DNA of 64,000 bases from Candidatus Zixiibacteriota bacterium (GTDB lineage Bacteria; Zixibacteria; MSB-5A5; GN15; FEB-12). The stretch's first letter is position 1. The number at the start of each line of letters is the position of its first letter. The position numbers were made by a program, and so were the translations under genes. The stretch spans positions 1,717,333 through 1,781,332 of the forward strand of contig CP070777.1 in the NCBI GenBank assembly GCA_020346225.1, written 5' to 3'. Shown here one piece after another: positions 8,185 through 17,578 of this stretch. The notes under the pieces were generated by a model. It saw only the letters and a program-made list of their open reading frames with translations, searched no databases and was not told the DNA's origin.

Positions 8185-8835
8185 ATGCGTAGAGAAGTAC
8201 CGCTGCTGATAACCGCCGTCGTCGGAATAACCTTCGTCGTGAAGTACTTCGTACCGCACTTTCCGTTCAATCGAATGGATGCCTGGTTCGCTGACTGGTT
8301 CTCCATCGTCCAGGCTTGCGCCATCGTGCTGGGCGCCCTGAACCTGCTTAAGCTATCCGCTCTGAAAGTAATCGGGCAGAAATCCGGCTGGGGTTATGCC
8401 CTTGTCATCATACTGTCGTTTATGCTGATAACAGTCATCGGTCTGGCCGAGGGTTCCGACTATCGTGACCCCGGTACCAGCTTCGATTGGCTCTATGTGA
8501 ACATGTTTATCCCGCTTTCGGCGACCATGTTTTCGATCCTGGCCTTCTTTGTAGCATCGGCATCATACCGAGCTTTCCGGGCCCGCAATTACGAAGCAAC
8601 CGTGCTCCTGATCGCTGCCTTTTTTGTTATGATCGGTCGAGTGCCGGTCGGCGACGTGATTACCGGTTTCATGCCGGAAGGGTATCGTTTCTCCGATCTG
8701 GCCATCTGGATTATGGATTATCCGCAGACAGCCGGTCAGAGGGCTATTATGATCGGAATTGGCTTGGGAGTAGTATCGACTTCTCTGCGCGTAATACTCG
8801 GCATTGAAAGAGCCCATATTGGGACTGGAGACTAG
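8185..8835 (+). CDS. Cassette 1 protein B: six-helix membrane protein
   Basis: This 216-residue protein starts two bases after gene A1. It shows about six hydrophobic segments. The best conserved region among the three B copies is the fourth helix and following loop (MFSILAFFVASASYRAFRAR) and the C-terminal AGQRAIMIGIGLGVVSTSLR then LGIER. The basic loop after ASYRAF is presumably cytoplasmic. Cassette copies B2 and B3 carry extra residues between helices 3 and 4. No transporter family was recognised. It is an inner-membrane component of the putative complex, inferred from strict gene order. Confidence 0.75.
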   Translation: MRREVPLLITAVVGITFVVKYFVPHFPFNRMDAWFADWFSIVQACAIVLGALNLLKLSALKVIGQKSGWGYALVIILSFMLITVIGLAEGSDYRDPGTSFDWLYVNMFIPLSATMFSILAFFVASASYRAFRARNYEATVLLIAAFFVMIGRVPVGDVITGFMPEGYRFSDLAIWIMDYPQTAGQRAIMIGIGLGVVSTSLRVILGIERAHIGTGD

Positions 8836-8837
8836 CC

Positions 8838-9845
8838 ATGACTACCAGGACCAAAGAACTCATCGCCGTTGCCGCTATTCTCGTCTTCGCCCTGATTTTC
8901 TATATCGGCCGGGTTTCCGGTTGGCAGGCTACTGAGTTCTCTACGGGAACCTCTATAGTTGTCGTCGTGCTTCTGCTGGCGTCACTGCTGTGGATGCTTG
9001 CCCTGACCATCCGGGGACGGCTTATCGGCCGTCGCGTTGTCTTCCTGTACGTGGGCGTCGCTGTGGCCATGCCACTGTTTATGAAGCTCAGCCAGGAAAT
9101 GCCTGTGTCGCTTGCCGTGCTGGGGGTCTATGACGCGGTTATGGAGCTTCAACCCGGCTCAAAAGTACTCATCGCCTGTGACTACGACCCGCCCACCGCG
9201 CCTGAACTTCAGCCGATGGCGGAGACTTTCATCAGACTCTGTTTCCAGCGGGACCTGAAGATCATCATTATGGGTATATGGCCGCAGGGACCGCAACAGG
9301 CCAACCTGGCCCTCGAAAAGATCCTTGCCGAACCCGAGATAGCCGCCAAGAACCTCGAGTACGGGATAGACTACGTCAATCTCGGTTTTCAGGCCGGAAA
9401 CGAGTTCGTCATCCAGCGTATGGGCGGTTCCTTCAAATCCATGTTCCGCACCGACTACGGCGGCATTCCCTATGACGATTTGCCGCTGGTCCGCAATGTC
9501 AGAAACTTTTCCAATATAGATTATTGCTTCAACCTGTCGTCCGGATTCCCCGGAACGGTTGAATGGGTTCAAATTGCCGTTGACCGCTATGGTGTCAAAC
9601 TCGGCGCCGGCAACACCGCCGTTCAGGCGCCGACCGTCTACCCCTATCTCAGCGCCGGGCAGCTTACCGGGCTTCTCGGTGGTATGAGTGGTGCCGCCGA
9701 GTTTGAAATAGCCGCCGACGCTCGCGGCAAGGGCACCAAGTACATGCTCTCGCAGTCCGTTTCTCATATTGTCGTTATAGCTTTTGTCATTATCGGCAAT
9801 GTCGCCTTCATCATGTCGGGACGGAGATCGGCGCTGAAGGGTTAA
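8838..9845 (+). CDS. Cassette 1 protein C: N-terminal TM helices, alpha/beta soluble domain, C-terminal TM
   Basis: The 335-residue protein has three N-terminal hydrophobic stretches (about 8-24, 38-57, 66-82), a soluble alpha/beta domain (about 95-305) and one C-terminal helix (about 310-328). Motifs shared by all three C proteins are DYDP with ELQPM (115-127), GIDYVNLGFQAGNE, and YPY followed by GLLGGMSGAAEFE. The alternating strand-helix pattern around KVLIACDY and LKIIIMGI looks Rossmann-like, but there is no glycine-rich nucleotide loop. The C-terminal SHIVVIAFVIIGNVAF helix is strongly conserved. Two bases separate it from B1. Function unknown. Confidence 0.75.
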   Translation: MTTRTKELIAVAAILVFALIFYIGRVSGWQATEFSTGTSIVVVVLLLASLLWMLALTIRGRLIGRRVVFLYVGVAVAMPLFMKLSQEMPVSLAVLGVYDAVMELQPGSKVLIACDYDPPTAPELQPMAETFIRLCFQRDLKIIIMGIWPQGPQQANLALEKILAEPEIAAKNLEYGIDYVNLGFQAGNEFVIQRMGGSFKSMFRTDYGGIPYDDLPLVRNVRNFSNIDYCFNLSSGFPGTVEWVQIAVDRYGVKLGAGNTAVQAPTVYPYLSAGQLTGLLGGMSGAAEFEIAADARGKGTKYMLSQSVSHIVVIAFVIIGNVAFIMSGRRSALKG

Positions 9846-9858
9846 AGAAGAGACCGAT

Positions 9859-10575
9859 ATGGAAGCATTTTTCGAACATTTCAGACTCTGGTTGGCCGCC
9901 TTCCTGACCCTGGGAATCTTCTCCTTCCTTTATAAGGACAATCCCTGGTATAAACTCACCGAGGCGATTTTCGTCGGTATCTCGGCCGGCTACTGGTTCG
10001 TGGTGCTCTTCTGGGACAATTTCCACGGCAAGTTCTGGGTTGGCGCAGGTGAATACAGCATTAACTGGGTCGTGGCCAAGTTGACGGGGGCTCAGGCGCC
10101 CCCGCCACCCGACAGCAGCATAGACTTCATGCTGTGGGTGGGGGCTTTCCTCGGCCTTTTGATGCTTCTCAGGCTGGTGCCGAAAATCGGCTGGATCTCG
10201 CGCTGGCCGCTGGCCTTCATTGTCGGCTCCACCGGCGGTCTCTGGCTCATAAATTACTTTGCTTCAAATGTAATGGTTCAGGCCCAGGCGACTATGGTGC
10301 CGCTGTTTTCGTCGGCCTTCGGAACCGGGTTTGACCAGAACGCCGATGCTGTCATCGGTGCGCTGATCATATTCCTTGGAACTTTCAGCGGCCTGGTTTA
10401 TTTCTTCTTTTCCAAGGCTCATACCGGCGTCTTCGGCGGCACGGCCAGGGTGGGTGTGTTCTTTCTGATGATCACCTTCGGCGCCTCGTTCGGATATACC
10501 GTGATGAGTCGTATGTCGCTTTTGATTGGACGTATCGATTACCTTTTGGGTGACTGGCTGGGAATGATAAAGTAG
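9859..10575 (+). CDS. Cassette 1 protein D: polytopic membrane protein
   Basis: This 238-residue protein has about six hydrophobic segments. Conserved signatures across the D copies are LAAFLTLGIFSFLYKDNPWY near the N-terminus, ISRWPLAFIVG in the middle and YFFFSKAHTG followed by GASFGYTVMSRMSLLIGRI near the C-terminus. Conserved charged residues inside or beside helices (KDNP, SKxHxG, SRxSLLxGR) suggest more than a passive anchor. It closes the first cassette; its stop overlaps a GTG that is the alternative start of A2. Function unknown. Confidence 0.75.
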   Translation: MEAFFEHFRLWLAAFLTLGIFSFLYKDNPWYKLTEAIFVGISAGYWFVVLFWDNFHGKFWVGAGEYSINWVVAKLTGAQAPPPPDSSIDFMLWVGAFLGLLMLLRLVPKIGWISRWPLAFIVGSTGGLWLINYFASNVMVQAQATMVPLFSSAFGTGFDQNADAVIGALIIFLGTFSGLVYFFFSKAHTGVFGGTARVGVFFLMITFGASFGYTVMSRMSLLIGRIDYLLGDWLGMIK

Positions 10576-10619
10576 TGTTCTTACGGCCGCGGACAATCTC
10601 GCCAGTCAAATTCATATCA

Positions 10620-11834
10620 ATGACATCAAAGCTCTTTCTAGCCTTGCTGCTGCTGCCTTTCTCGGGCCTCGCCCAGGATGACCCGGCCGGGGTTGATATG
10701 CTGGACACCGCGGTGGTCGTGGTGGCGCCTCCGACTTCGGTTATTGCTGTAGACCACAAGTACGACAAGGGCGAAAGAATCGACCTGACCTGGGTGCCGT
10801 CAATTGATGACCAGCTCGTCGAGGGCAAGGTCCTGGCTTATCGAATATATCGCATAGTCAACGACGGCGGGCCGCAGCTTGTCGCTGATGTCGCTACCGG
10901 CGTCGGTCCGTACCAGTACGCCGATGAGGACCTGCACCGTGATTCCATTTATAGCTACTATGTCGCAGCGGTCTCGAGTAACTATGAAGCCGCCTCGACG
11001 CGCACCGCGCCCATGTCGCCGCAGCGCGAATGGATGAATCTGGACAGAAAATGGCTGTTCCTTATCGCTCTGATAGTCGGCGGCTCGGTGCTGTTGTTTA
11101 TCACCGCCGCGCGTCGCGGTACAAAACTGTTCGTGCGTAAGATTGCCGGTCTCGAGGCGGTTGATGAAGCCGTCGGCCGGGCGACCGAGATGGGTCGGCC
11201 CATCCTGTTCGTTCCCGGGATCCGTGACATGGATGATGTTCAGACCCTGGCTGCCCTGACCATTCTGGGACGGGTATCGCGGGTTATCGCCGATTACGAT
11301 ACCCGCATCTTCATGCCGACTTCGCGGTCCCTGGTTATGACCGCCGGACGGGAAACCGTCAAGGCCGCTTATCAGGCGGCCGGCCGACCGGACAAATACA
11401 GCGATGATATGGTGACCTACTACACCGACGAGCAGTTCGGTTATGTGGCGGCGGTCGACGGCGTAATGGTGCGTGAAAAACCGGCCACCGTGTTTCTGCT
11501 GGGAGCCTTCTTCGCCGAGTCGCTTATTCTGGCTGAGACCGGCAACTATATCGGGGCTATCCAGATCGGCGGTACGGCCCGTCCGGCGCAGCTGCCTTTC
11601 TTCATCGCCGCCTGCGATTTCACCCTGATCGGTGAAGAGCTCTTTGCCGCCTCGGCCTATCTCTCCGGCGAACCCATGCAGCTTGGTTCGCTCAAGGGGC
11701 AGGATGTTGGTAAAGCCATCGCCATGATCGCCATTATCGTCGGCGCCGTGGCCATCACGATCGGCGAGGCGTGGGATGTCGAATTCATGCATGATATAGT
11801 AACTTGGTTGAGTGGTGTCTTTTCCACCAGGTGA
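10620..11834 (+). CDS. Cassette 2 protein A: Fn3-TM-DUF6754-like membrane protein
   Basis: The ATG at 10620 is preferred because it gives a clean signal peptide ending SGLAQ (residues 1-19); a GTG at 10575 overlapping the D1 stop is possible. The 404-residue protein repeats the A1 order: signal, Fn3-like domain (about 36-135), membrane helix (about 144-163), conserved soluble domain with EAVDEAVGRATEMGR (179-193), FFAESLILAETG, PAQLPFFIAACDFTLIGEEL and GSLKGQD, then a C-terminal hydrophobic stretch. It is visibly closer to A1 than to A3 in motif wording. Same operon, second cassette. Confidence 0.8.
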   Translation: MTSKLFLALLLLPFSGLAQDDPAGVDMLDTAVVVVAPPTSVIAVDHKYDKGERIDLTWVPSIDDQLVEGKVLAYRIYRIVNDGGPQLVADVATGVGPYQYADEDLHRDSIYSYYVAAVSSNYEAASTRTAPMSPQREWMNLDRKWLFLIALIVGGSVLLFITAARRGTKLFVRKIAGLEAVDEAVGRATEMGRPILFVPGIRDMDDVQTLAALTILGRVSRVIADYDTRIFMPTSRSLVMTAGRETVKAAYQAAGRPDKYSDDMVTYYTDEQFGYVAAVDGVMVREKPATVFLLGAFFAESLILAETGNYIGAIQIGGTARPAQLPFFIAACDFTLIGEELFAASAYLSGEPMQLGSLKGQDVGKAIAMIAIIVGAVAITIGEAWDVEFMHDIVTWLSGVFSTR

Positions 11835-11841
11835 TTGACGG

Positions 11842-12564
11842 ATGTTTAAACGACGGATTCCGCTTTTCATTCTCGCTTTTGTCGGCACCTTGCTGATAGT
11901 CTCCGTCTTTATCCCCCCGATGGAAAATCTGGGTGAGGATTTTACTCTGTTTTTCGATATCATTGCCGTTTTTGCCTTCTTCCTCGGCGGCGGTAATCTG
12001 GTGCGCATTCACTTCGGCAAACTCCGGCGCCGCAAGAAGGACTGGGGTTTCTCAATCGTCACCCTCGTGGCCTTCTTTTTCATGTTGACTATCGGTCTGC
12101 TGAAAGTGAGCAGTGTCGGCGGCGTCTGGAACATCCCCCTGCTGGGAATTGGCGACCCGGCGGCCATCGCCGCCTCTCCGACCACCGAAGGTTCCTGGTT
12201 TCAGGAGACGTTCAACTATGTGATTAACCCGCTGCAGTCGACCATGTATGCCCTGCTGGCGTTCTTCGTGGCCTCGGCCTCGTACCGCGCTTTCCGGGCC
12301 AAGAATCGTGAGGCCACCCTTCTGCTGCTAGCCGCCTTTATAATTCTTCTCGGTCGCACGCCGTTCGGTATGGAGCTCACCCGGTGGGTCCCGGAATCAT
12401 TCTCGGTTCTTCAGATACCGAACATGGCCATCTGGATTATGAACTCGCCGAACCTGGCCGGGCAGAGGGCCATTCTCATCGGCATCGGTCTGGGTGTGGT
12501 CTCTATGTCGCTCAGGCTGATACTGGGCATTGAACGAAGCTATCTGGGAGAGGACCGTGGGTAA
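11842..12564 (+). CDS. Cassette 2 protein B: polytopic membrane protein
   Basis: The 240-residue paralogue of B1 shares MYALLAFFVASASYRAFRAK and AGQRAILIGIGLGVVSMSLR, with a longer segment before the fourth helix. It begins 7 bases after A2, and its last codons overlap the start of C2. About six membrane helices are visible. Function unknown; position and conservation support a subunit of the same membrane assembly. Confidence 0.75.
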   Translation: MFKRRIPLFILAFVGTLLIVSVFIPPMENLGEDFTLFFDIIAVFAFFLGGGNLVRIHFGKLRRRKKDWGFSIVTLVAFFFMLTIGLLKVSSVGGVWNIPLLGIGDPAAIAASPTTEGSWFQETFNYVINPLQSTMYALLAFFVASASYRAFRAKNREATLLLLAAFIILLGRTPFGMELTRWVPESFSVLQIPNMAIWIMNSPNLAGQRAILIGIGLGVVSMSLRLILGIERSYLGEDRG

Positions 12565-13549
12565 GAGACACTGGATATTGCTGGGCGCCATCGTCGCGGT
12601 GATAATAATTGCCGCCGTATTGTGGCTCTTCCCCAAAGAGCGGTGGGGCACCGTCTTCTCGCTGCTGCTGGTGTTCGGAGGCCTCGTGGCCCTTCTCTTG
12701 CGGTCTTTGTATGCCAAGGAAGTGGAACGAAGAATTATCTTTCTGTTTATACTCGTGGCCGTCGCCGCTCCCATCCTGTTCCCGATTACGTTCACCGAGA
12801 AACCGACAGCTGTCGTTCAGGCGGTTTTCGACAAAATCGAAAATCTTCCGTCGGGTTCCACCGTGCTGCTTTCGTTTGACTTTGACCCGGCCATGGCGCC
12901 TGAAGTCCAGCCGATGGCCAATGCTATCAGCCGTCACTGTCTTGAAAAAGGTCATAAAGTAATTTTCATGTCGCTGTGGGCCACCGGACAGGCGTTGCTG
13001 TCGCAGTCACTCAGCGATTATATCCTGCTCGGCTTTCCCGATAAGGTTGACGGCGTCGATTACGTCAATATCGGTTACAAGGCGGGCAATGAAGGCGTCC
13101 TCAACGTCATTGTCAGCAATTTCGAAAAAATGTTCCCGACCGATGTCAACAGCGTACCGCTGAAAGATATCCGGATATTCGATGATATAGCGTCGGCCAA
13201 GGACGTTGACTTCATCATGTCCATCGGGGGCGGCATGCCCGGACCCAAAGAATGGGTGCTGTTTGTCGGTGACCCGGGCGATGTCGATGTTGGTGTCGGC
13301 GTCGCTGCCGTGGTGGCGCCGCAGATGTATCCTTATTACCCGGCCCAGGTTATCGGTATCCTGGGTGGTGTCAAGGGCGCCGCCGAATATGAGTACGCGC
13401 TGAAGGACGCATATCCCGTGTTTGCCGATATGGATACCCCGGGTCTGCGCATGATGGGACCGCAGACGCTGGCTCATATCGTAATCCTGTCGTTTATCGT
13501 TATTGGTAACATAATCTATTTCCGGGGTCGCCGGGAGAGGAAGCAGTGA
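12557..13549 (+). CDS. Cassette 2 protein C: TM and alpha/beta domain protein
   Basis: The GTG at 12557 is preferred over an upstream TTG at 12530, since GGGAGAGG lies just upstream and the protein then begins MGKRHWILLGAI. The 330-residue paralogue of C1 has three N-terminal hydrophobic stretches, FDFDP with EVQPM, GVDYVNIGYKAGNEG, YPYYPAQVIGILGGVKGAAEYE and a C-terminal helix. It overlaps B2 by 8 bases and D2 by 4 bases, showing translational coupling. Function unknown. Confidence 0.75.
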   Translation: MGKRHWILLGAIVAVIIIAAVLWLFPKERWGTVFSLLLVFGGLVALLLRSLYAKEVERRIIFLFILVAVAAPILFPITFTEKPTAVVQAVFDKIENLPSGSTVLLSFDFDPAMAPEVQPMANAISRHCLEKGHKVIFMSLWATGQALLSQSLSDYILLGFPDKVDGVDYVNIGYKAGNEGVLNVIVSNFEKMFPTDVNSVPLKDIRIFDDIASAKDVDFIMSIGGGMPGPKEWVLFVGDPGDVDVGVGVAAVVAPQMYPYYPAQVIGILGGVKGAAEYEYALKDAYPVFADMDTPGLRMMGPQTLAHIVILSFIVIGNIIYFRGRRERKQ

Positions 13550-14358
13550 AGAAATCAACGCTTATAGTCATGGCGGTCGTCGTCGTCCTCTTCCTGTTGA
13601 GCTGGGTGCTCAAGGCCTCGGCTCTGCAGCCAGAGCAGGGCAGTTACATTCTCCGGGGCTTTCTGGTGACTTTCGCGGCTTTTCTGACTCTGGCGGTCAT
13701 GTCCTTCCTGTATCAGGACAACCCGTTTTACAAGTTCGCTGAACACCTGTTCGTGGGAGTATCGGCGGCTTTCTGGATGTGTATGGGTTTCTGGACGACT
13801 ATAGTCCAGAACCTGATACCGCGGCTGTCAACCAGCCTGGCCGACTACTTCATGGTGCCGCAGCGGCCGGAGGGCCTCAACTTATTTTTCTACACCCCCG
13901 TTATTCTGGGTATCCTGCTGCTGATGCGCCTGTCTCCGCGCGGGGGATGGATCTCCCGCTGGCCGCTGGCCTTCATCGTTGGCACCACCGCGGGACTTAA
14001 TTTTATCCGTTACCTGCGGTCCGACTTTATCAAGCAGATTTCTTCTACTTTCGTGCCGCTCCTGGGGACGCAGTGGGAGGGCATCGGTCCGTTTCTGTCC
14101 AACCTCGACCTGTCCGCCTCCGGTCAGCTGGTGCTGCTTCTGAGCAACTGGGTCGTTTTCCTTGGCGTTTTCACGGGGCTCATCTATTTCTTCTTCTCCA
14201 AAGAGCACAAAGGCGCCTTTGGGGTCGGGTCGCGGGTCGGCATCTGGATTCTCATGATCACCTTCGGGGCCTCGTTCGGTTACACCGTGATGGGGCGTAT
14301 ATCACTGCTGGTGGGTCGAATCACCTTCCTCTTTGGGACCTGGCTGGAACTGATTTAA
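13546..14358 (+). CDS. Cassette 2 protein D: polytopic membrane protein
   Basis: This 270-residue paralogue of D1 starts with GTG overlapping the C2 stop. It has an additional N-terminal hydrophobic segment (about 5-22) absent from D1 and D3, then the family signatures FAAFLTLAVMSFLYQDNPFY, ISRWPLAFIVG, YFFFSKEHKG and GASFGYTVMGRISLLVGR. It ends the second cassette 32 bases before the start codon of A3. Function unknown. Confidence 0.75.
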   Translation: MKKSTLIVMAVVVVLFLLSWVLKASALQPEQGSYILRGFLVTFAAFLTLAVMSFLYQDNPFYKFAEHLFVGVSAAFWMCMGFWTTIVQNLIPRLSTSLADYFMVPQRPEGLNLFFYTPVILGILLLMRLSPRGGWISRWPLAFIVGTTAGLNFIRYLRSDFIKQISSTFVPLLGTQWEGIGPFLSNLDLSASGQLVLLLSNWVVFLGVFTGLIYFFFSKEHKGAFGVGSRVGIWILMITFGASFGYTVMGRISLLVGRITFLFGTWLELI

Positions 14359-14390
14359 ATAAATCCTTTCAATATCGAGGGAGCGTTTGT

Positions 14391-15860
14391 ATGAAGCTTA
14401 AGTTATTCGTTGTTTCCCTTGTTGTGCTGCTAAGCTTCAGTATCGCATTCGCCCAGGAAGACACCCTCACCGTACCCCCCATTCCGCCGGACAGCGCTCT
14501 GCTTCCGGCTGCCGTGACCGGTCTCGTTGCCAAGGACACCGACAACGATCACGGCCACGCCATAACGCTCAAGTGGCAGCCGTCGGCGGATGACGGAGCG
14601 GGGAGACAATCGGTGGCGATGTACGAAGTCTTCAGGTGGGTGCCTGACCTGATGACGCGAATCCCCGCCCTTCGCGATACTCTTGAATACCTCAAACTAC
14701 GGACCGGCGACGGCTGGAGTCCGCCGGAGCCGGGCAGCAGAACCGACTCAATCCATAACGTCTTCGCGAGCCTTGACGATGCTCAGCTTGAGGAGCGAAA
14801 GGAGTCACTCGAGCAAACGATATCGCAGGCTATTCGCGATCTGCCGGCCGCTCATGCCGCCTATCCTGAAGACGGCGACTGGCAGCAGGTGGCTGTTGCG
14901 CCGGCCGGGTCTGCTACGGCCGCCGACGTCGGTACCAAGGAGAAGGACACACCCGACTATCTTCCGGACTACAGCGATTTCTATTACCGGGTCGATGCTG
15001 TCACGGCCGATCCGGCTATCCGAACCGCGTCGGAGATCGTCGGTCCGGTGCAGAGCTATGGTCAGTGGTTCAACAAGGGGCGGCTTGCCGTTTCCGTCTT
15101 CGTGCTGATCTTCGGTCTCCTCACCATCTTCTTCGTTCAGCATGCGCGCCGCGGAGCCGATTTGTACGTTCGCCCCATGGCCGGTATCGAGGCTGTCGAC
15201 GACGCTATCGGCCGGGCCACCGAGATGGGACGCCCCATACTGTACGTCCTGGGCCTGGGCACGGCTGACATGATCGCTACCATCGCTTCATTCACCATTC
15301 TGGGCCGGGTGGCCAGGCGAGTGGCCGAATACCAGACCAAGTTGATAGTTCCCGCGTATGAACCGGTGGTGATGGCGGTGGCCCAGGAGGTCGTGAAAAC
15401 GGCGTACTACGATGCGGGGCGGCCTGACGACTACGACGAGGATATCGTCTTCTTCGTAACGAGTCTGCAGTTTGCGTATGTCGCCGCCGTGAACGGCCTG
15501 ATGCTGCGTGAACTGCCGGCCACCAACGTCTACATGGGTAAGTTCTTCGCCGAATCGCTGCTTCTGGCGGAGACCGGCGCCGTGGCCGGTTCAATTCAAA
15601 TCGCCGGAACCGACGAAATAGCTCAGATTCCTTTCTTCATCGTCGCCTGCGACTATACTCTGATCGGTGAAGAACTGTACGCGGCCTCGGCATATCTGGG
15701 ACGCGAACCGATCCTGCTGGGATCGCTTAAAGCTCAGGACTGGGCCAAGGCCGGGGTAATCGCGCTGGCTGTGGCCGGGCTGGCGCTGTCCAATCTGGCC
15801 GTAGCCTATGACTGGTCCTGGGCCAGTTCCATCGTGGATTTCTTTCGGGTAGTGGATTAG
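14391..15860 (+). CDS. Cassette 3 protein A: extended Fn3-TM-DUF6754-like membrane protein
   Basis: The ATG at 14391 has GAGGGAG 7 bases upstream and opens a signal peptide ending AFAQ (1-22). At 489 residues it is longer than A1 and A2 because the Fn3-like region (about 40-220) carries an insertion of about 80-110 residues rich in charged residues (about 85-195). The membrane helix is at 231-250, followed by EAVDDAIGRATEMGR (267-281), FFAESLLLAETG, IAQIPFFIVACDYTLIGEEL and GSLKAQD. It is the most diverged A copy: GQD-preceding Lys-Gly has become Lys-Ala. The insertion may give a different ligand or partner outside the membrane. Function unknown. Confidence 0.8.
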   Translation: MKLKLFVVSLVVLLSFSIAFAQEDTLTVPPIPPDSALLPAAVTGLVAKDTDNDHGHAITLKWQPSADDGAGRQSVAMYEVFRWVPDLMTRIPALRDTLEYLKLRTGDGWSPPEPGSRTDSIHNVFASLDDAQLEERKESLEQTISQAIRDLPAAHAAYPEDGDWQQVAVAPAGSATAADVGTKEKDTPDYLPDYSDFYYRVDAVTADPAIRTASEIVGPVQSYGQWFNKGRLAVSVFVLIFGLLTIFFVQHARRGADLYVRPMAGIEAVDDAIGRATEMGRPILYVLGLGTADMIATIASFTILGRVARRVAEYQTKLIVPAYEPVVMAVAQEVVKTAYYDAGRPDDYDEDIVFFVTSLQFAYVAAVNGLMLRELPATNVYMGKFFAESLLLAETGAVAGSIQIAGTDEIAQIPFFIVACDYTLIGEELYAASAYLGREPILLGSLKAQDWAKAGVIALAVAGLALSNLAVAYDWSWASSIVDFFRVVD

Positions 15861-15873
15861 GAGGATATGTAAC

Positions 15874-16686
15874 ATGAAAAGACAAATTCCAGTAGTACTC
15901 GTGGGATTGTTCGGATTGTTCATGATCTTCCAGTATTTCGTTCCTCATGAATCTTCCGAATGGATCTACGAATTTCTTCTCGACTGGACCATAATCATCG
16001 GCATCTTCGCCATGGCCCTCGGTCTGTGGTCGCTGTATCGCGTCTCGGTTGAGAAGATAAGGACACGCAAGCCTGCCTGGGGTTACAACTACCTGACTCT
16101 GGTAGGCCTGTTCACCATGATGCTCTTTGGCTTTACCTCGCAGAACGGTGAGGCCTGGGGCTGGTTTTTCCCGTTCATGGTGGCGGCCAACTTGACCTTG
16201 GTGATGATCATTCAGGCGTCAGTTACCAAGGGCCATCGAGGACTGTTCCTCGGCACAGCCGGAGTATGCCTGGCCGTCTGCATAGTGATCATAATCTTCG
16301 ATGATACCTGGGGCTTTCATTTTGAGACGGCGGAAGGGCTTCAGAGTACCATGTTCCGGGCTTTCTTCGACAACATCCTGATTCCGATCTTCGCCACGAT
16401 GTTCTCGCTGCTGGCTTTCTTTATCGCCTCGGCGGCCTACCGTGCCTTCAGGGCGCGCAACGTGATGGCCACCCTGTTGCTGCTGGCGGCGCTGATCGTC
16501 ATGCTCCGATTCAACCCCTATTTTGGACCGCTTTCGCCGTATATGTCGAAAGCCTCCAACTGGCTGATGAATGTGCCCAATCTGGCCGCCCAGAGGGCCA
16601 TCATTATAGGCGTTGGTCTCGGTATTGTGGCGACGGCCCTGAAGGTGATTCTGGGCATCGAACGCGGATACATGGGGAAAGGATAA
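15874..16686 (+). CDS. Cassette 3 protein B: polytopic membrane protein
   Basis: The 270-residue paralogue of B1/B2 contains MFSLLAFFIASAAYRAFRAR and AAQRAIIIGVGLGIVATALK. It has extra hydrophobic segments in the middle (about 85-130), suggesting seven or eight helices rather than six. It begins 13 bases after A3 and ends 11 bases before C3, with GGAG-type ribosome sites for both. Function unknown. Confidence 0.75.
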   Translation: MKRQIPVVLVGLFGLFMIFQYFVPHESSEWIYEFLLDWTIIIGIFAMALGLWSLYRVSVEKIRTRKPAWGYNYLTLVGLFTMMLFGFTSQNGEAWGWFFPFMVAANLTLVMIIQASVTKGHRGLFLGTAGVCLAVCIVIIIFDDTWGFHFETAEGLQSTMFRAFFDNILIPIFATMFSLLAFFIASAAYRAFRARNVMATLLLLAALIVMLRFNPYFGPLSPYMSKASNWLMNVPNLAAQRAIIIGVGLGIVATALKVILGIERGYMGKG

Positions 16687-16697
16687 GGAGCGCCGCT

Positions 16698-17576
16698 ATG
16701 GATATATTTGAAAAATTGATGAAGCTTGACCGGCGCTGGGTGTTCCTCTTCCTGATTGCCGTCTGCGTGGTGACATACGCGGCCGATTTCGAAATTCCCG
16801 TCCTGGTGGAACCGGAGGTCGAGGCCATCTTCAACTTCGTGGACACCTTGCCGGCCGGTGCCGCGGTCATGATCCCTATCGATTATGATCCCGGTTCTCT
16901 CGCGGAGCTGCATCCGATGACTTACGCCATCGTTGAACAGTGCTGGCGGAAAAACCTCAAAGTAGTCTTCTCGGCGCTCTCGCAAAACGCTCCCGGGATG
17001 GCCGATCAGGCCATCCGGGACATCTCCGATTCGCTCAAGGTCGAGAAGGAGTACAACGGAGTCGTTTATCCTCCGAGGGAGATAGTCAACGGCGTCGACT
17101 ACTGCTTCCTGGGTTACAAACCGTACCCGGCGATCATCATTCTGAGCATGGGACAGAACTTCCGCCTGCCCTTCCCGCTCGATTACTACGGGACGCCGCT
17201 GGATTCACTCCCGATGATGAGAGATATTCAGAATTACGACGATCTCGCCTGCGTCATTGATATTTCCGGAACCAACGCAACCGATTACTGGATTTCGTAT
17301 GGTCAGGGTCGCTACGGTTTCCCGCTGGCTATTGGGGTAACCGGAGTCAGCACCGCCCAGTACTACCCCTACTATGGTTCCGGTCAGATTTTCGGCATCA
17401 TGGGCGGTATGCTGGGCGCGGCCCAGTACGAACAACTGGCCGATAACCCCGGCCTGGCCAAGGACGGCATGCGAGTGCAGTGGTCGGCTCATATGATGAT
17501 CATCGCTTTCATTGTTCTGGGTAATGTCGGCTACTTCGTCAGCCGCATCAGGGCCAGAAGAGGGGAGAGGAGGTAA
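16698..17576 (+). CDS. Cassette 3 protein C: shortened TM and alpha/beta domain protein
   Basis: This 292-residue paralogue of C1/C2 retains IDYDP with ELHPM, GVDYCFLGYK, YPYYGSGQIFGIMGGMLGAAQYE and the C-terminal helix, but lacks the first two N-terminal hydrophobic stretches and starts at the third (about 14-32). Topology at the N-terminus therefore differs from C1 and C2. The NLxFQAGNE region is replaced by YKPYPAI. Gene order and spacing are the same as in the other cassettes. Function unknown. Confidence 0.75.
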   Translation: MDIFEKLMKLDRRWVFLFLIAVCVVTYAADFEIPVLVEPEVEAIFNFVDTLPAGAAVMIPIDYDPGSLAELHPMTYAIVEQCWRKNLKVVFSALSQNAPGMADQAIRDISDSLKVEKEYNGVVYPPREIVNGVDYCFLGYKPYPAIIILSMGQNFRLPFPLDYYGTPLDSLPMMRDIQNYDDLACVIDISGTNATDYWISYGQGRYGFPLAIGVTGVSTAQYYPYYGSGQIFGIMGGMLGAAQYEQLADNPGLAKDGMRVQWSAHMMIIAFIVLGNVGYFVSRIRARRGERR

Positions 17577-17578
17577 GC

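Noticed and set aside
10800..12008. A 402-codon minus-strand frame across cassette 2
   Set aside because: It is antisense to A2 and B2, which are conserved paralogues; its composition (Gly, His, Arg-rich) is that of a shadow frame.
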